Below are positions 11,629-20,008 of a stretch of 21,952 nucleotides of DNA, one piece after another. Every line of letters begins with the position of its first letter. Position 1 is the stretch's first letter. The stretch is from Bremia lactucae (taxonomy: Eukaryota; Oomycota; Peronosporomycetes; Peronosporales; Peronosporaceae): positions 5,744,266-5,766,217 of the forward strand of contig NC_090619.1 of NCBI RefSeq assembly GCF_004359215.1, given 5' to 3'. The translations under genes and the position numbers were made by a program. Below the pieces are notes generated by a model that was given only the letters and a program-made list of their open reading frames with translations, was not told where the DNA came from and searched no databases.

Positions 11629-12220
11629 TATACCGCAAGATTCCTTACCAAGGACGTCGCTTTCCTGTGATATGCTGCGGAAACCGTGCGGGGTAATATC
11701 TGCTTCTTTAAACACTTCTTTCGCAGCATCTGGCCAGCAACATCTTCCCACTTGTCATTTGGTATTTCAGAGACAACCACGGCTGTACAAGAGCATCCCG
11801 ACAATCGTAAGACGAATAACTAATGCTGGAGCTCGAGTCAACATACATGCCAGCATATCGCGCAATTTGGCTGTTTCCGCGGTTATGTCGGTGTCATCCT
11901 GCTTTCCTCCTCTGTGAAATGCAAATTTCAGTTAGGTTTAATGATACCATCTCGTAAGCAATTCCCGATAGATCTTACTTGTCCACATCTACAGCTGCTA
12001 CCACGGCTTTAGGAGCATTTTTCTTCTCCAGCATTCCTTGTAGCGCGCCATGTAGCCTTCAACACGCTTTATGATAATTTTTTGAAAGTAGGGTTCTTTT
12101 CGTCTGTGCAACATCTGTGTTGTGTATACCGCACCATATGTCGCTCCCTGATGCAGGAACGCGCATTTTCACGCCGGCCGTAAAGTGCTCTCGCGCTTTT
12201 TTGTAAAATCAAAAGGTTTT

Positions 12221-12448
12221 GTTAGTGTAATTGGTTAGATCAATTGTCTGTGGCCGTTGTAGTTTTGTCTGTGGTCATAGTAGTCTGTGGCCGTAGTAGT
12301 TTTGTCTGTGGCCATAGTAGTCTGTGGCCGTAGTATTTATGTCTGTGGCCATAGCGGCTGCCTTCTATTCAATTTACATCAGTCTCAAACTCACTTCCTA
12401 GTACACGGTGCGCACGAGAAGACAAGTAACCACTTTCGTGACGTGGCA
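12221..12448 (+). repeat. Right arm of inverted repeat; gypsy-LTR-like with minisatellite
   Basis: Five to six units of TGTCTGTGGCCATAGTAGT, alternating with a GGCCGTAGTAG variant, lie at about 12247-12358. They are followed by ATCAGTCTCAAACTCACTTCC, GTGCGCACGAGAAGACAAGTAACC and CGTGACG. The last part aligns with the gypsy LTR at about 15734-15795 (ATCAGTCTGGAAATTACTTCC, GTGCGCTTGAGGAGACGGATTACC, TGTGACG). It is the inverted counterpart of 7643-7860 and is cut on the right by the LTR that starts at 12449. Confidence 0.65.
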
Positions 12449-12670
12449 TGTAACGGGGTGTATCGTTACATGAAATTAACAATAAAAGATTGTTAATTAA
12501 TATTATCCAAAAGGTAGATAATATTTGGAGGAAATTACTTTAAATAGTAATTTCCTGAATTCTTATCCATAAATAGGTATAGACCATTATGTCTATTTAT
12601 TCCGCAGACTAATCAGCTGTAGAAGTAATCAAAGAGAGTTACGAGATAAGATAGATAAGAATTCATTTAC
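12449..12670 (+). mobile_element. TGTAACGGGG-family LTR, 5' part, cut by assembly gap
   Basis: It starts TGTAACGGGGTGTATCG and matches the reverse complement of 20557 down to about 20335 closely. Shared blocks include GGTAGATAATATTTGGAGGA, GAATTCTTATCCAT, CAGACTAATCAGCTG and GATAAGAATTCAT. The sequence stops at the run of N, so the 3' half and any target duplication are unknown. Confidence 0.8.
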
Positions 12671-12770
12671 NNNNNNNNNNNNNNNNNNNNNNNNNNNNNN
12701 NNNNNNNNNNNNNNNNNNNNNNNNNNNNNNNNNNNNNNNNNNNNNNNNNNNNNNNNNNNNNNNNNNNNNN
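12671..12770. other. Assembly gap (100 N)
   Basis: Exactly 100 N, the customary filler for a scaffold join of unknown size. It separates an LTR start from the integrase part of gypsy copy 2. The missing gag, protease and reverse transcriptase of that copy probably lie here, so the real distance may be several kilobases. Confidence 0.95.
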
Positions 12771-14365
12771 GCGCCAAGGAAGCCGCTACCGATTCTAACC
12801 AACTGTTGGAAGTCAGTAAGTCTGGACTTCATGTTTGACATGCCGCCCGATCATAAGGGTCGGATAGGGCTAGTCGTCTTTGTAGACAGACTGAGCAAGA
12901 TGGTGCATTTAGCACCATGTAAGACATGTGTACCGACTACACGGGATGCCCGAGTCCATAGTATCGGACCGGAATCCACGATTTACGTCTGGTTTTTGGC
13001 GACATGTGGTCGAGCTGCTCGGTAGCAAGCTCCACATGTCGACCGCAGATCATTCTTAGACCGATGGCCAAACAGAACGTTCAAATCGGATCGTGGCGGA
13101 TGTCTTGCGCACTATAGCAACTCCCAAAGAGTGGAGCAAGCAATTGCCCTTTGTAAAGTTCGCTATAAATAACAGTGTCCACGCCAGTACGGGTGAGAAA
13201 CCGTTTTATATTAACAGACTCCTCGGACGCCAGTCTCGTTTGTGCGCAGCCCGAGTCTTAGTGGGGGAGGGCCCCTCACTATGCTCGGTGCGAAAGAGGG
13301 ACATAGTTTCGTCAATATGACGATGACCCATGCGGGTATACTGACAGGGTCAATAAAACTACGCCTTATGACCGACCTCTCGGCGGTATCATAGGCGAGT
13401 TTGATGATAAAAGCGTGAGCGAGGCTTAACGCTTTGTGGATGAGCGATTAGCCATCACACGTTAAGTCGGTGACGCAATGGCAAGCGCACAGGACAAGCA
13501 AAAAGAATATGCGGACCAAAATGGTCGCAAAATTAATGAACGCTTTCGAGTGGGTGAAAAAGTACTAATAAGTACTGCTACCCTACCTAAACATGCAATT
13601 TCTGTACTACCAGGAGGTACTACGAAGTTGTTGCCGCGTTTCATTGGGCTCTTTACGGTGGTAGAAGAGGTTGGACACCTAAATTATAGGCTCACCCTTC
13701 CCCCGTATATGAAGACGCACCCCGTATTTTACGAAAGTCGTCTGAAACGGTATGTAGACCCAAATGAGGTCACATACCCCCATCCGTCTAAGGAGACCGA
13801 TGGTGACGCCAACTGTGAGTCGAGCGCCGTTCGGGTGATGGGGACGGTGAAGGCGAAATGCTATCGGACCGATACCTCCCACCACGAACAGGACTTGGAG
13901 AACGAGGGACATCACACGAGTAACGCGGATCCCTCAGCATTATCCTTTCAAAGAGTCCCTAGCGAGTCTTCAGGCGTTCATAACCCTGACGAGTTTTCGC
14001 TCGGACATCAACGAGATTAGAGGTCAGTCGCGAGACTTGACCATCGAGATCCGGAATACGTCGTTCAGCAGCGCTTAACGCCTGTGACTGAACGGACAAG
14101 GGTAAGGCAGCCGCAAGTAGTTAGGCGAGATCGCCACTCCTATCGGGCGCCGCCTGGACTAATGGATGCGGGCAGGAATCAACGCTTCCTTGTTGGAAGG
14201 TTGCTTGCCCATCGCTCCGTGAGGCAAGGGTATCAGATCCTCGTTCAATGGAAGGGTTACCCGAAGAGTTTCGATTCTTGGGAAACGATCGATACCCTAC
14301 GTATTGATTTGCCCGGCTTGGTGGCTGCCTATAAAAAAGGGCACCAGCTGAGGCCTCTTCGCTAG
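12771..14365 (+). pseudogene. Ty3/gypsy integrase-tether-chromodomain, copy 2 (broken)
   Basis: Integrase catalytic core: SLDFMFDMPPD and VVFVDRLSKMVHLAP at about 12815-12915 (first Asp). After a small deletion and frame change comes ESIVSDRNPRF at 12952-12984 (second Asp), then STADHS, a stop at 13057-13059, and TDGQTERSNR with the catalytic Glu. Two conserved blocks follow: EWSKQLPFVKFAINNSVHASTGE, and SLSGGG in another frame. The 180-codon ORF 13478-14020 is the tether and C-terminal integrase part, with LLPRFIGLFTV, LNYRLTLPPYMKTHPVFYESR and LKRYVDP. ORF 14084-14365 ends in a chromodomain (about 14190-14345) with YQILVQWKGYPKSFDSWE, its aromatic and acidic pattern intact. The chromodomain places the element among chromoviruses, whose integrase is guided to marked chromatin. 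Gag, protease, reverse transcriptase and RNase H are not seen and may lie in the gap. Confidence 0.88.
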
Positions 14366-14441
14366 TCTCAAATGGACTAGCAGAAGCAGCGTTATAAGAA
14401 GAAACAGGGGTACAGAGGTACAGTACCGCCCATGATTTCGT

Positions 14442-15380
14442 TCACACGCAAGCGGGCAAAATAATTCGCTGCGACCGCTGTTTCAACGCATCGGAATGCG
14501 GATGAATGCGGCGCAGTAATTCCGCCTCGTATTGGTCGGGCGTTTCATTTGAACACAACACGACAGGGATCGGGAAAATACGCCAAGGCGATTTTTGCTG
14601 AGTCTTCCATGATTTAAAGACGCCATAATAATCATGTGCGTCTAGAATAGCGCGCTCTAGGAGCGACGCTCTTGGCCCGTTTAAACGAGGCCATTTAGAT
14701 GGAGGGTGCATCAATGATATGCCACCCGTCACATAGCTACGTTTAAAACGACTGGCTCGTGACACAGACTGAGCACGTTCATGTGTCGTCGGCGAAGCTT
14801 TAGGCTCCGAATCCTCTATGTCAAAACCAATATGGATTATGGTCTGAGCATAAGGCGTTGTGGTTATACCCTACGGAGAAGAGGCTGCGCCTTTATGGGC
14901 AGCGCTCTCATTATCTGTCGCTGCGCTTTCCAGCGCAGACGACGAGACAGCTTTCGTAAATGTTGCTGTCCCCATGTTGGGAGCCATGAGAGAAGTTTGG
15001 ATGGGCAATAATGCGCCATCATCCTTCCTCATGAGCTCGTTGTCCGCATCACTACTATGAAATGACGGCAAAGGTGTCGACTCATTGTAGTCGACAATGA
15101 CCGACGGATCAACATCCTCACTGTTAAAGTGGGATGGATCCTTTAGCCCTGTTTACGCGACAGCAGCAGTTGCTGTCGGCGTTCCGACTAAGGCAGTAGA
15201 CGTGGCCGGCGAGTTAACGCGGCGCGTGCGCTTAGTGCGAGGTTGAGTGGGCGTCTTCGCAAACGACCCACCAACGTGGCCCCTTTGAAGTGGCATCTTG
15301 GGCGCCGTGTATGGAAACACGTGCGCTGGAGTGATCGAGTGAGCTAGAGCTGCTCGCAGTTCCTCTCTCCTCTTTGACAA
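14442..15380 (-). pseudogene. Antisense ORF of gypsy copy 2, unknown product, two stops
   Basis: Three open pieces on the minus strand (15380-15153, 15071-14871, 14765-14442) share one reading frame and are split only by TAA at 15153-15155 and TAG at 14871-14873. Together they span 313 codons, ending at TGA 14442-14444. The frame stays open upward from 15380 towards the polypurine tract; no ATG is evident there and 15380 is a TTG, so the true start is unsettled. The first quarter is basic (SKRREELRAAL, later TKRTRR), the middle is acidic and Ser/Ala-rich, and the last third is compact and more conserved-looking (YGVFKSWKTQQKSPW, then CSNETPDQYEAELLRRIHPH). I recognise no family. The matching region in copy 1 is homologous. 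Antisense ORFs between pol and the 3' LTR are known in some plant gypsy elements. Whether this one is related or expressed is open. Confidence 0.65.
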
Positions 15381-15404
15381 ATTTAAAAATGTGAATTGGT
15401 TCTT

Positions 15405-15418
15405 AAAGGGGTGGATGG
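15405..15418 (+). other. Polypurine tract of gypsy copy 2
   Basis: AAAGGGGTGGATGG sits immediately before the LTR start at 15419 and corresponds to AAGAGGGTGGTGC in copy 1. It identifies the next repeat as the 3' LTR of this element. Confidence 0.75.
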
Positions 15419-15951
15419 TCCAACGGGCTAAAGTTGCCTTAATGTTACACAGTCCCCGTTAAGTGCACTTGATGTACTTAAGGGGATGGTCAATTACTAA
15501 ATAATAGTAATTAGACCCAACCCTCGGGTGTGGTTCACATTTGTGGTCAACCCTTGTGTATGTGATGTACATGGGTGCATTCACATTAGGAGGGATGACA
15601 CCTAGTGTTATCCGTTACGCGAGGTATCTAGAAAGATACGCTCGCAATACATATTAAGTGTTATCTATAGAGATAACATTTTAATTGGTAAAAATAGGCA
15701 TTTATATTTAATTCTATTAAATATAAATCAGTCTGGAAATTACTTCCTACTTGGTAAGTGCGCTTGAGGAGACGGATTACCGCTCCTGTGACGACAATTA
15801 ACCAGAGTACTTAGTGTGTTGGGTGAGGTCGCTTACGCGCCCACCACGACTACCTCACTGCACGCAAGAGAAGCAGGTTAAACTGCTTCCTCGCTGCGCT
15901 AGGGTGTGTATCGAAGTAGAGCGTGGCCGCATTACGACGTGCCCGCCTACA
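15419..15951 (+). repeat. Gypsy 3' LTR of copy 2
   Basis: This 533-bp repeat starts TCCAACGGGC, where relatives have TGTAACGGGC (terminal bases mutated), and ends GCCCGCCTACA. It aligns with the solo LTR at 10671-11206 over its full length, for example GTATGTGATGTACATGGGTG, CGTTACGCGAGGTATC and ACTACCTCACTGCACGCAAG. The flank after it (GGTTA) is copia-like sequence. The partner flank lies beyond the gap, so the target duplication cannot be tested. Confidence 0.88.
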
Positions 15952-16357
15952 GGTTACGTTATTGGAAGAATTACGAAATTAAAGGCTACAAAGCTTTCCT
16001 TGCCAAGGAGCGTAAAGTCATTACGACTCGTTACATTAGTGGGATCGAAAACCGGCCTCTACTGCTGATGAGCAAATTTTCAATGACCTTGATGAAGAAA
16101 GTGCAAAAGACTCGTCATTATCGCGACAGGACCTCGACGATCGAAGCGTAACTAGACAATGTCACGTCATCACAAGAAGGCGGGGGGTGATACACATGGC
16201 GAGGCACAACGTGATTCAGCACCAGCGACCATGGTGCTGACCGTGACTGAAGATCCGAATCAAACGTCTATCCAGAATGACGTGGATTATGGTCTTTTTT
16301 CGAAGTCATTTCAGGATGCTCGCCAAAGCCCTGACAATTTGGAGTGGACGAAGGCGG
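15952..16357 (+). pseudogene. Copia-like pol fragment (integrase end to start of RT)
   Basis: In the first frame, NYEIKGYKAFLAKERKVITT and ISGIENRP resemble the KGY-(x)n-KV-SRDV segment at the integrase end of Ty1/copia elements. After a frameshift at about 16056 comes an acidic linker (DEQIFNDLDEESAKDSS). In a third frame, SFQDARQSPDNLEWTKA ends the piece, like the xEAlxSPdxxxWxxA block that opens the copia reverse transcriptase. Its left side is cut by the gypsy LTR and its right side by the solo LTR at 16358. The match is by motif pattern only. Confidence 0.5.
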
Positions 16358-16783
16358 TGTAACGGGGTGTATCGCTACATTAAATTAACACTTAAAGGAT
16401 GTTAGTTTATATATTATCTAAAAGGTAGATAATATTTTGGGAATATTACTTTGCATCATAATATTCGGGAAGCTTATTCATTGGTCGACAGAGACTTGCT
16501 CCGCGATCCAGTCAGTACTGGGCGCGCGCAAAGAAAGAGACAGATCAGACTTTATTACATGTTTTGTATTAGTAAATAATTAAGTTAGTAGAAAATAGAT
16601 AGAAACGGAGACCTTAGTTGTACTAAATACAGCTTACTTTTTACCCTCTTTAAAGCAAGTATTTTAAAGAGAGTCTTCCTCTGCACTCACAAGTGTACGT
16701 GAAGTGATGTGTGGTACTACTTGCACTGAAGCAGGGCAATTGGACTTGTACTGAAGCAGTACAAGTCGGCAGTGCCCCGTTCA
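16358..16783 (+). mobile_element. Solo LTR, TGTAACGGGG family, near-perfect target duplication
   Basis: About 426 bp, starting TGTAACGGGGTGTATCG and ending GTGCCCCGTTCA, where relatives have GCCCCGTTACA. Flanks are GGCGG (16353-16357) and GGCGA (16784-16788), matching at four of five bases. Removing the repeat and one flank keeps the interrupted reading frame open into KPEELVLISTSEKEP. This supports the exact insertion point. It shares a subfamily segment (CAGTACTGGGCGCGCGCAAA) with the minus-oriented copy at 17076-17465. Confidence 0.8.
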
Positions 16784-17075
16784 GGCGAAGCCAGAAGAAC
16801 TTGTACTTATCAGTACTAGTGAAAAGGAGCCCAGTTACAATAATAGTGAAGGTGAGGTGCCTACAAATACTTCACGTACACGTCGTGCAGAGGAAAGTTT
16901 TAAGTAGCTAAGAAGTCTTAGCTACTAAAGTTCGATACAAAGAAGGCTTAGTATAGCGGAAAAGTTAAACTTGATATTTATGTAAGTCCTACGTAACTAC
17001 CTTCTTATCTACTGACTTTAATGAATAAATGTCAAACTATGTATTGCGACCCCTTGCGCGCTGCTCGTTCGTGCT
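16784..17075. other. Continuation of interrupted fragment, then unassigned spacer
   Basis: The frame that ends at the solo LTR continues to TAG at about 16904-16906 with a hydrophilic, Ser/Arg-rich stretch (PTNTSRTRRAEESFK). Just after it is a palindrome TAGCTAAG-AAGT-CTTAGCTA (about 16905-16924). The rest, to the next LTR, shows no feature I can name. Confidence 0.4.
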
Positions 17076-17465
17076 TGTAACGGTGCACTACTGACTTGTA
17101 CTGCTTCAGTGCAAGTCCACTTCGGACTGCCTCAGTGCGAGTGGTGCCTCACGTCACTTCACGTTAACTAGTGAGCGCAGAGGAAGACTCTCTTTAAAAC
17201 ACTTGCTTTAAAGAGGATTAAAAATAAACTTTATTAATATAATTAAGTTCCTCTGTTCAAAACATGTAATAAAGTATTATCTGTCTTTCTCTTTGCGCGC
17301 GTCCAACGCTGACTGGGCCGCGGGGAAAGTAGATATCTACCAATGGATAAGCGTTTAGAATATTACCATGTAAAGTAATATTCTCCAAATATTATCTACC
17401 TTTTATATAATATATTAATTAACAACCTTTAGTGTTAATTTTATGTTACGATACACCCCGTTACA
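17076..17465 (-). mobile_element. Solo LTR, TGTAACGGGG family, perfect 5-bp target duplication
   Basis: This 390-bp repeat, read on the minus strand, starts TGTAACGGGGTGTATCG and ends GTGCACCGTTACA. It is flanked by GTGCT at 17071-17075 and 17466-17470. There is no internal element sequence on either side, so it is a solo LTR. It is similar to 16358-16783 in opposite orientation across a spacer of about 292 bp. Confidence 0.9.
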
Positions 17466-17470
17466 GTGCT

Positions 17471-18250
17471 AGCAGGGTTGGTCTCAAATTAATCAAGATA
17501 TCAACATAACTATTGTCTTGTTGTTACAATATTACCGTATACAGTAATAATGGAAATAATTTCTTAAATGATGATAATATTATATTTTTTATTATTTATT
17601 CTTATCCGAAGTAATTTATCATTCCTTTTACAGGAAAAAAATTATGTAGGGATCACCGTTACACCTGAGCCCAAGCTCATAAGAGTTTGTCGCAGTTACT
17701 TTTCAGGACAAGTCTCGAACTGAATACCTAGAACATGTGCTTCCAACAGATGCTACTTGGCCAGAATTTCACCTTGTAATGCCGATAGGGCAATTTTTAT
17801 ACCTGTGCAAAGCCATACTGTGAAACAGCCACGTACAAAAATACATGTTTTATAATAACTATGAAAGATTACACTTTAATTAGTTGCTTCGAACCTGTTC
17901 TACGTGTGGGATTCGTATAAGAAAGACCGTATCGTCCGTATACGTATTTTTTGGCAGAACGGGCACAGTGTTCGAATCACAAATGGAATCATCTATATTC
18001 GAAATATATCTATGCATGTCCACAGGCTAACAAACATCAAGGAGCTCCAGCACTCATGATCCGAAATTAAGACAATAATAACTTGCAGCTCTATTGATTC
18101 AGAGATTTTGGGGAACTTCAGAAAAGGTAAGAGACCACACCACAAGAAAACATAATTTAATGGTCATTACCCTCGGTAATTACTCCAGAGGCGCAGAAGC
18201 GTCAGCATCGGCAAACATCCCTCTTGCCAAAAGAAATTGACTTTGTGATG
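17471..18250. other. AT-rich intergenic stretch, nothing recognised
   Basis: No open frame of note and no motif I can name. Around 17521-17560, TTGTTACAATATTACCGTATACAGTAATAATGG loosely echoes the AATATTACCATGTAAAGTAATATT block of the neighbouring LTR, so some old LTR debris is possible. Confidence 0.35.
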
Positions 18251-18253
18251 TCC

Positions 18254-18430
18254 GCATCTATACGCCACAACTTAGACCAGATAGAGCTGGTCCTATCTTT
18301 GATTATAATAATTATTTATTAGCAATTGCTAAGTAGTAGCGTAAAGTTACGGGCATCTCCCCCATCTCTACGCCACTACTTAGACCAGTTAAAGCTGGTC
18401 CTATCTTTTATTATTTTATCCACAATTGCT
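18254..18430. repeat. MITE-like tandem pair with inverted ends
   Basis: Two copies of a unit of about 70 bp (18254-18330 and 18364-18430) share TACGCCAC(A/T)ACTTAGACCAG, AGCTGGTCCTATCTTT and CAATTGCT. Between them, at 18329-18343, CTAAGTAGTAGCGTA is an inverted version of the unit start (TACGCCACAACTTAG, two mismatches of 15). Each unit also contains a GACCAG...CTGGTC hairpin. This fits a small non-autonomous element or a partial duplication of one. No transposase is present. Confidence 0.5.
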
Positions 18431-18889
18431 GCCTTATTAGAATCAAAAGGCGCATGGACAATGCCAAAAAAGCTCTAAAATCTTCAAATTCGAAGCAATC
18501 GCCGAGCTGCTGTAAGAAATTTAATGATCGCGGAATGGCGCTGTCTCTTTCTCTCGCGGCTTAGCATTCTGCGTCGTGCAAGTTCTTAAAAGATTTCGAA
18601 AAAAGAGCTTCTTATGGTCGAGTCCTTGAAGGCAGAAAAAAATGTTGACGTTGCCGCATACGTAAGAGTTCAAGTTCAAATTGAACTTTTGTGCGAGGTA
18701 TTGCAATCTTCTTAGGAGAATGTAAATACTTTATTTCAATGAGATGCAGATCATTCAATGACATTGATTTTGGCTAATAATTAAGCTCAAGCAAATGACT
18801 GGCCCCCACATCATCGGCAAAACCTCGATCACCCTTGAACCTACTTTTCAATTCTTTTCGATAGAAGTAGCAACCATACCAACCTCGTC
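18431..18889. promoter_or_regulatory. Upstream region of the RxLR candidate
   Basis: There is no gene here. The stretch TACTTTTCAATTCTTTTCG at about 18841-18860, 30-50 bases before the ATG, loosely resembles the pyrimidine-rich initiator plus flanking element of oomycete core promoters (TCATTYY-type). The match is imperfect and no transcription start can be proven. Confidence 0.3.
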
Positions 18890-19225
18890 ATGCGTCTTCG
18901 TGGTAGCCTCGTAGCATTAGTCGCAACCATCGCATTATTCTCCCATGGTGAAGCCTCTGCAGATTCCCAAGCTGCTCCCGCTAATTTCAAGCATGTGCGG
19001 TCTCCTATTCAGACACCTCCAAACATCGAAATGGAAAGTGTGCCAAGCCTTAAGATGACACGGTCTCTGAGAGTTGACGAAAACCGCTCCGGAGTGCCAA
19101 ATCCAGGTGCTGTTGAGAAGACTGTGGCAAACTTCGTTCAAGTTCGGAACAAGTCACTTGGCAAATTAGCTATGGAGATTAAAAATAACCCACGTTACCC
19201 ACCCAAAAGTATTACAAAAAAGTAA
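18890..19225 (+). CDS. Candidate secreted RxLR effector, 111 aa
   Basis: Complete ORF, ATG to TAA. Residues 1-24 form a signal peptide: MRLR start, hydrophobic core LVALVATIALF, small residues ASA before a likely cut after Ala24. The mature part has a flexible Pro/Ser-rich stretch, then RSLR at 58-61, an RxLR motif at a usual distance from the N-terminus. VDEN follows, acidic but not a true dEER motif. The remaining 45 residues are basic, ending PRYPPKSITKK, with no Trp and no recognisable WY fold. In this family the N-terminal part directs secretion and delivery to plant cells and the C-terminal part acts in the host; the target here is unknown. At 111 aa it is short for the class, so it may be a truncated relative or an intact small effector. 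It stands alone among transposons, as effector genes often do. AATAAA signals follow at 19352 and 19387. Confidence 0.75.
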   Translation: MRLRGSLVALVATIALFSHGEASADSQAAPANFKHVRSPIQTPPNIEMESVPSLKMTRSLRVDENRSGVPNPGAVEKTVANFVQVRNKSLGKLAMEIKNNPRYPPKSITKK

Positions 19226-19351
19226 CGAAGGTCCTCATTTCTGTGCGATCAAATCGAATTTAATTTGAAAGAATATACTATCTTTCGCGATGCTTACATG
19301 TTGATAGCATATCGATAGCGCTGTTTCATGACCTTTCTGCAGTATTAAGGC

Positions 19352-19392
19352 AATAAAATTTAGCGCATCCGGTCCTTGCCATTCTGAATAAA
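19352..19392 (+). terminator. Possible polyadenylation signals of the effector gene
   Basis: AATAAA occurs at 19352-19357 and again at 19387-19392, about 127 and 162 bases after the stop codon. Such hexamers are common by chance in AT-rich sequence. Confidence 0.3.
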
Positions 19393-19850
19393 AGCTTTAG
19401 TGATTGTAAGGTAAAACAATTTGTGCCTGTCGTACCGAACGCAATAATATATTTACAAGCTTAAAAACTATGTCATTGCAGCTTTTAAAAAAAGGCGGAC
19501 AGGGACCAGCGCCAGCTTTGCGTAAGTCTGAGGCTGTAAATTGTGTTTGTAACGCATCGTGTTTAATTTCCTACTTTCAATTTTGTGTAAAATGGGAACA
19601 GGCCTAACGAAGAATTTCCATATAAAAGCTGTTTAAGGGGAGAAGACAATGGGTGACGCAGCCTTTGAAAATATTATATCCCCGCCAGCAATATTTTTTG
19701 ATGAGTCGCTTGCAAAGCGAACCGAGAGTCAAACCTTAGCAGAACCTTATAAAAACCTTTGTAAATTCTCCAAGTTATTGACAGAATTATAGAAACCCCG
19801 AAATGCTTGGCAAGTGACAGCATCCAGGGTACGACGAACGGTAGACAACG
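19393..19850. other. Intergenic, nothing recognised
   Basis: Mixed AT-rich sequence with no supported open frame, hairpin or repeat that I can match elsewhere in the window. Confidence 0.4.
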
Positions 19851-20008
19851 TGTAACGAGGTGTCCCGTTGGATAAGTATTACTTCCTCAAAGAGGAATAA
19901 TAAACATCATTTCCTATGAGATAAAATAAATAAAGAAGTACAAAATTATTATCGTTATTAATTTTGACTTAAATAGTTCCAATATTACCAAATTAATAAG
20001 ACATTAGC
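19851..20008 (+). repeat. Truncated, diverged LTR start
   Basis: It begins TGTAACGAGGTGTCCCGT, close to the TGTAACGGGGTGTATCGT start of the LTR family at 12449 and 16358. An AT-rich body resembling the same part of those LTRs follows. It is cut by the full LTR that begins at 20009, so the later insertion probably landed in or next to it. Confidence 0.45.

Larger units (their letters stand above)
10490..12180 (-). pseudogene. VPS4: VPS4 (MIT + AAA ATPase) pseudogene, introns retained
   Basis: On the minus strand, fragments follow VPS4, the ATPase that disassembles ESCRT-III. End of the MIT domain: KIIIKRVEGYMAR (12037-12090) and GMLEKKNAPKAVVAAVDVDK (11979-12038). AAA domain start NDKWEDVAG (about 11733-11760), then PARFPQHITGKRRPW (about 11648-11693). 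Eroded Walker A TGKSYLAQA (about 11530-11556). ASLVSKW (about 11467-11490), KTLFNLARE (about 11390-11420), Walker B LIDEIHSL (about 11350-11375), VLVLGATNVPYDL (about 11245-11283), IYIPLPE (about 10591-10611), IHLGDTPNEL (about 10533-10562) and EKTEG (about 10496-10510). The C-terminal helices and most of MIT are absent. Two GT-AG introns remain, one of them holding a solo LTR. Stops and frameshifts kill it. Intron retention argues for a genomic copy, not a retrocopy. It lies tail to tail with the MULE transposase inside shared inverted repeats, suggesting capture. A resident gene hit by transposons is the alternative. Confidence 0.88.

Noticed and set aside
11315..11638. 107-codon minus-strand ORF taken as a separate gene
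   Set aside because: It is one frame of the VPS4 pseudogene and includes intron sequence; the Walker A and neighbouring motifs read in other frames.
15814..16068. Plus-strand ORF across the LTR end
   Set aside because: It runs through the 3' LTR boundary, so its first half is LTR sequence read by chance.
16711..16911. 66-codon plus-strand ORF spanning the solo LTR end
   Set aside because: It crosses the LTR junction; the interrupted older frame is a different one.
18521..18706. 61-codon minus-strand ORF upstream of the effector
   Set aside because: No signal peptide, no motif, AT-rich composition; likely chance.
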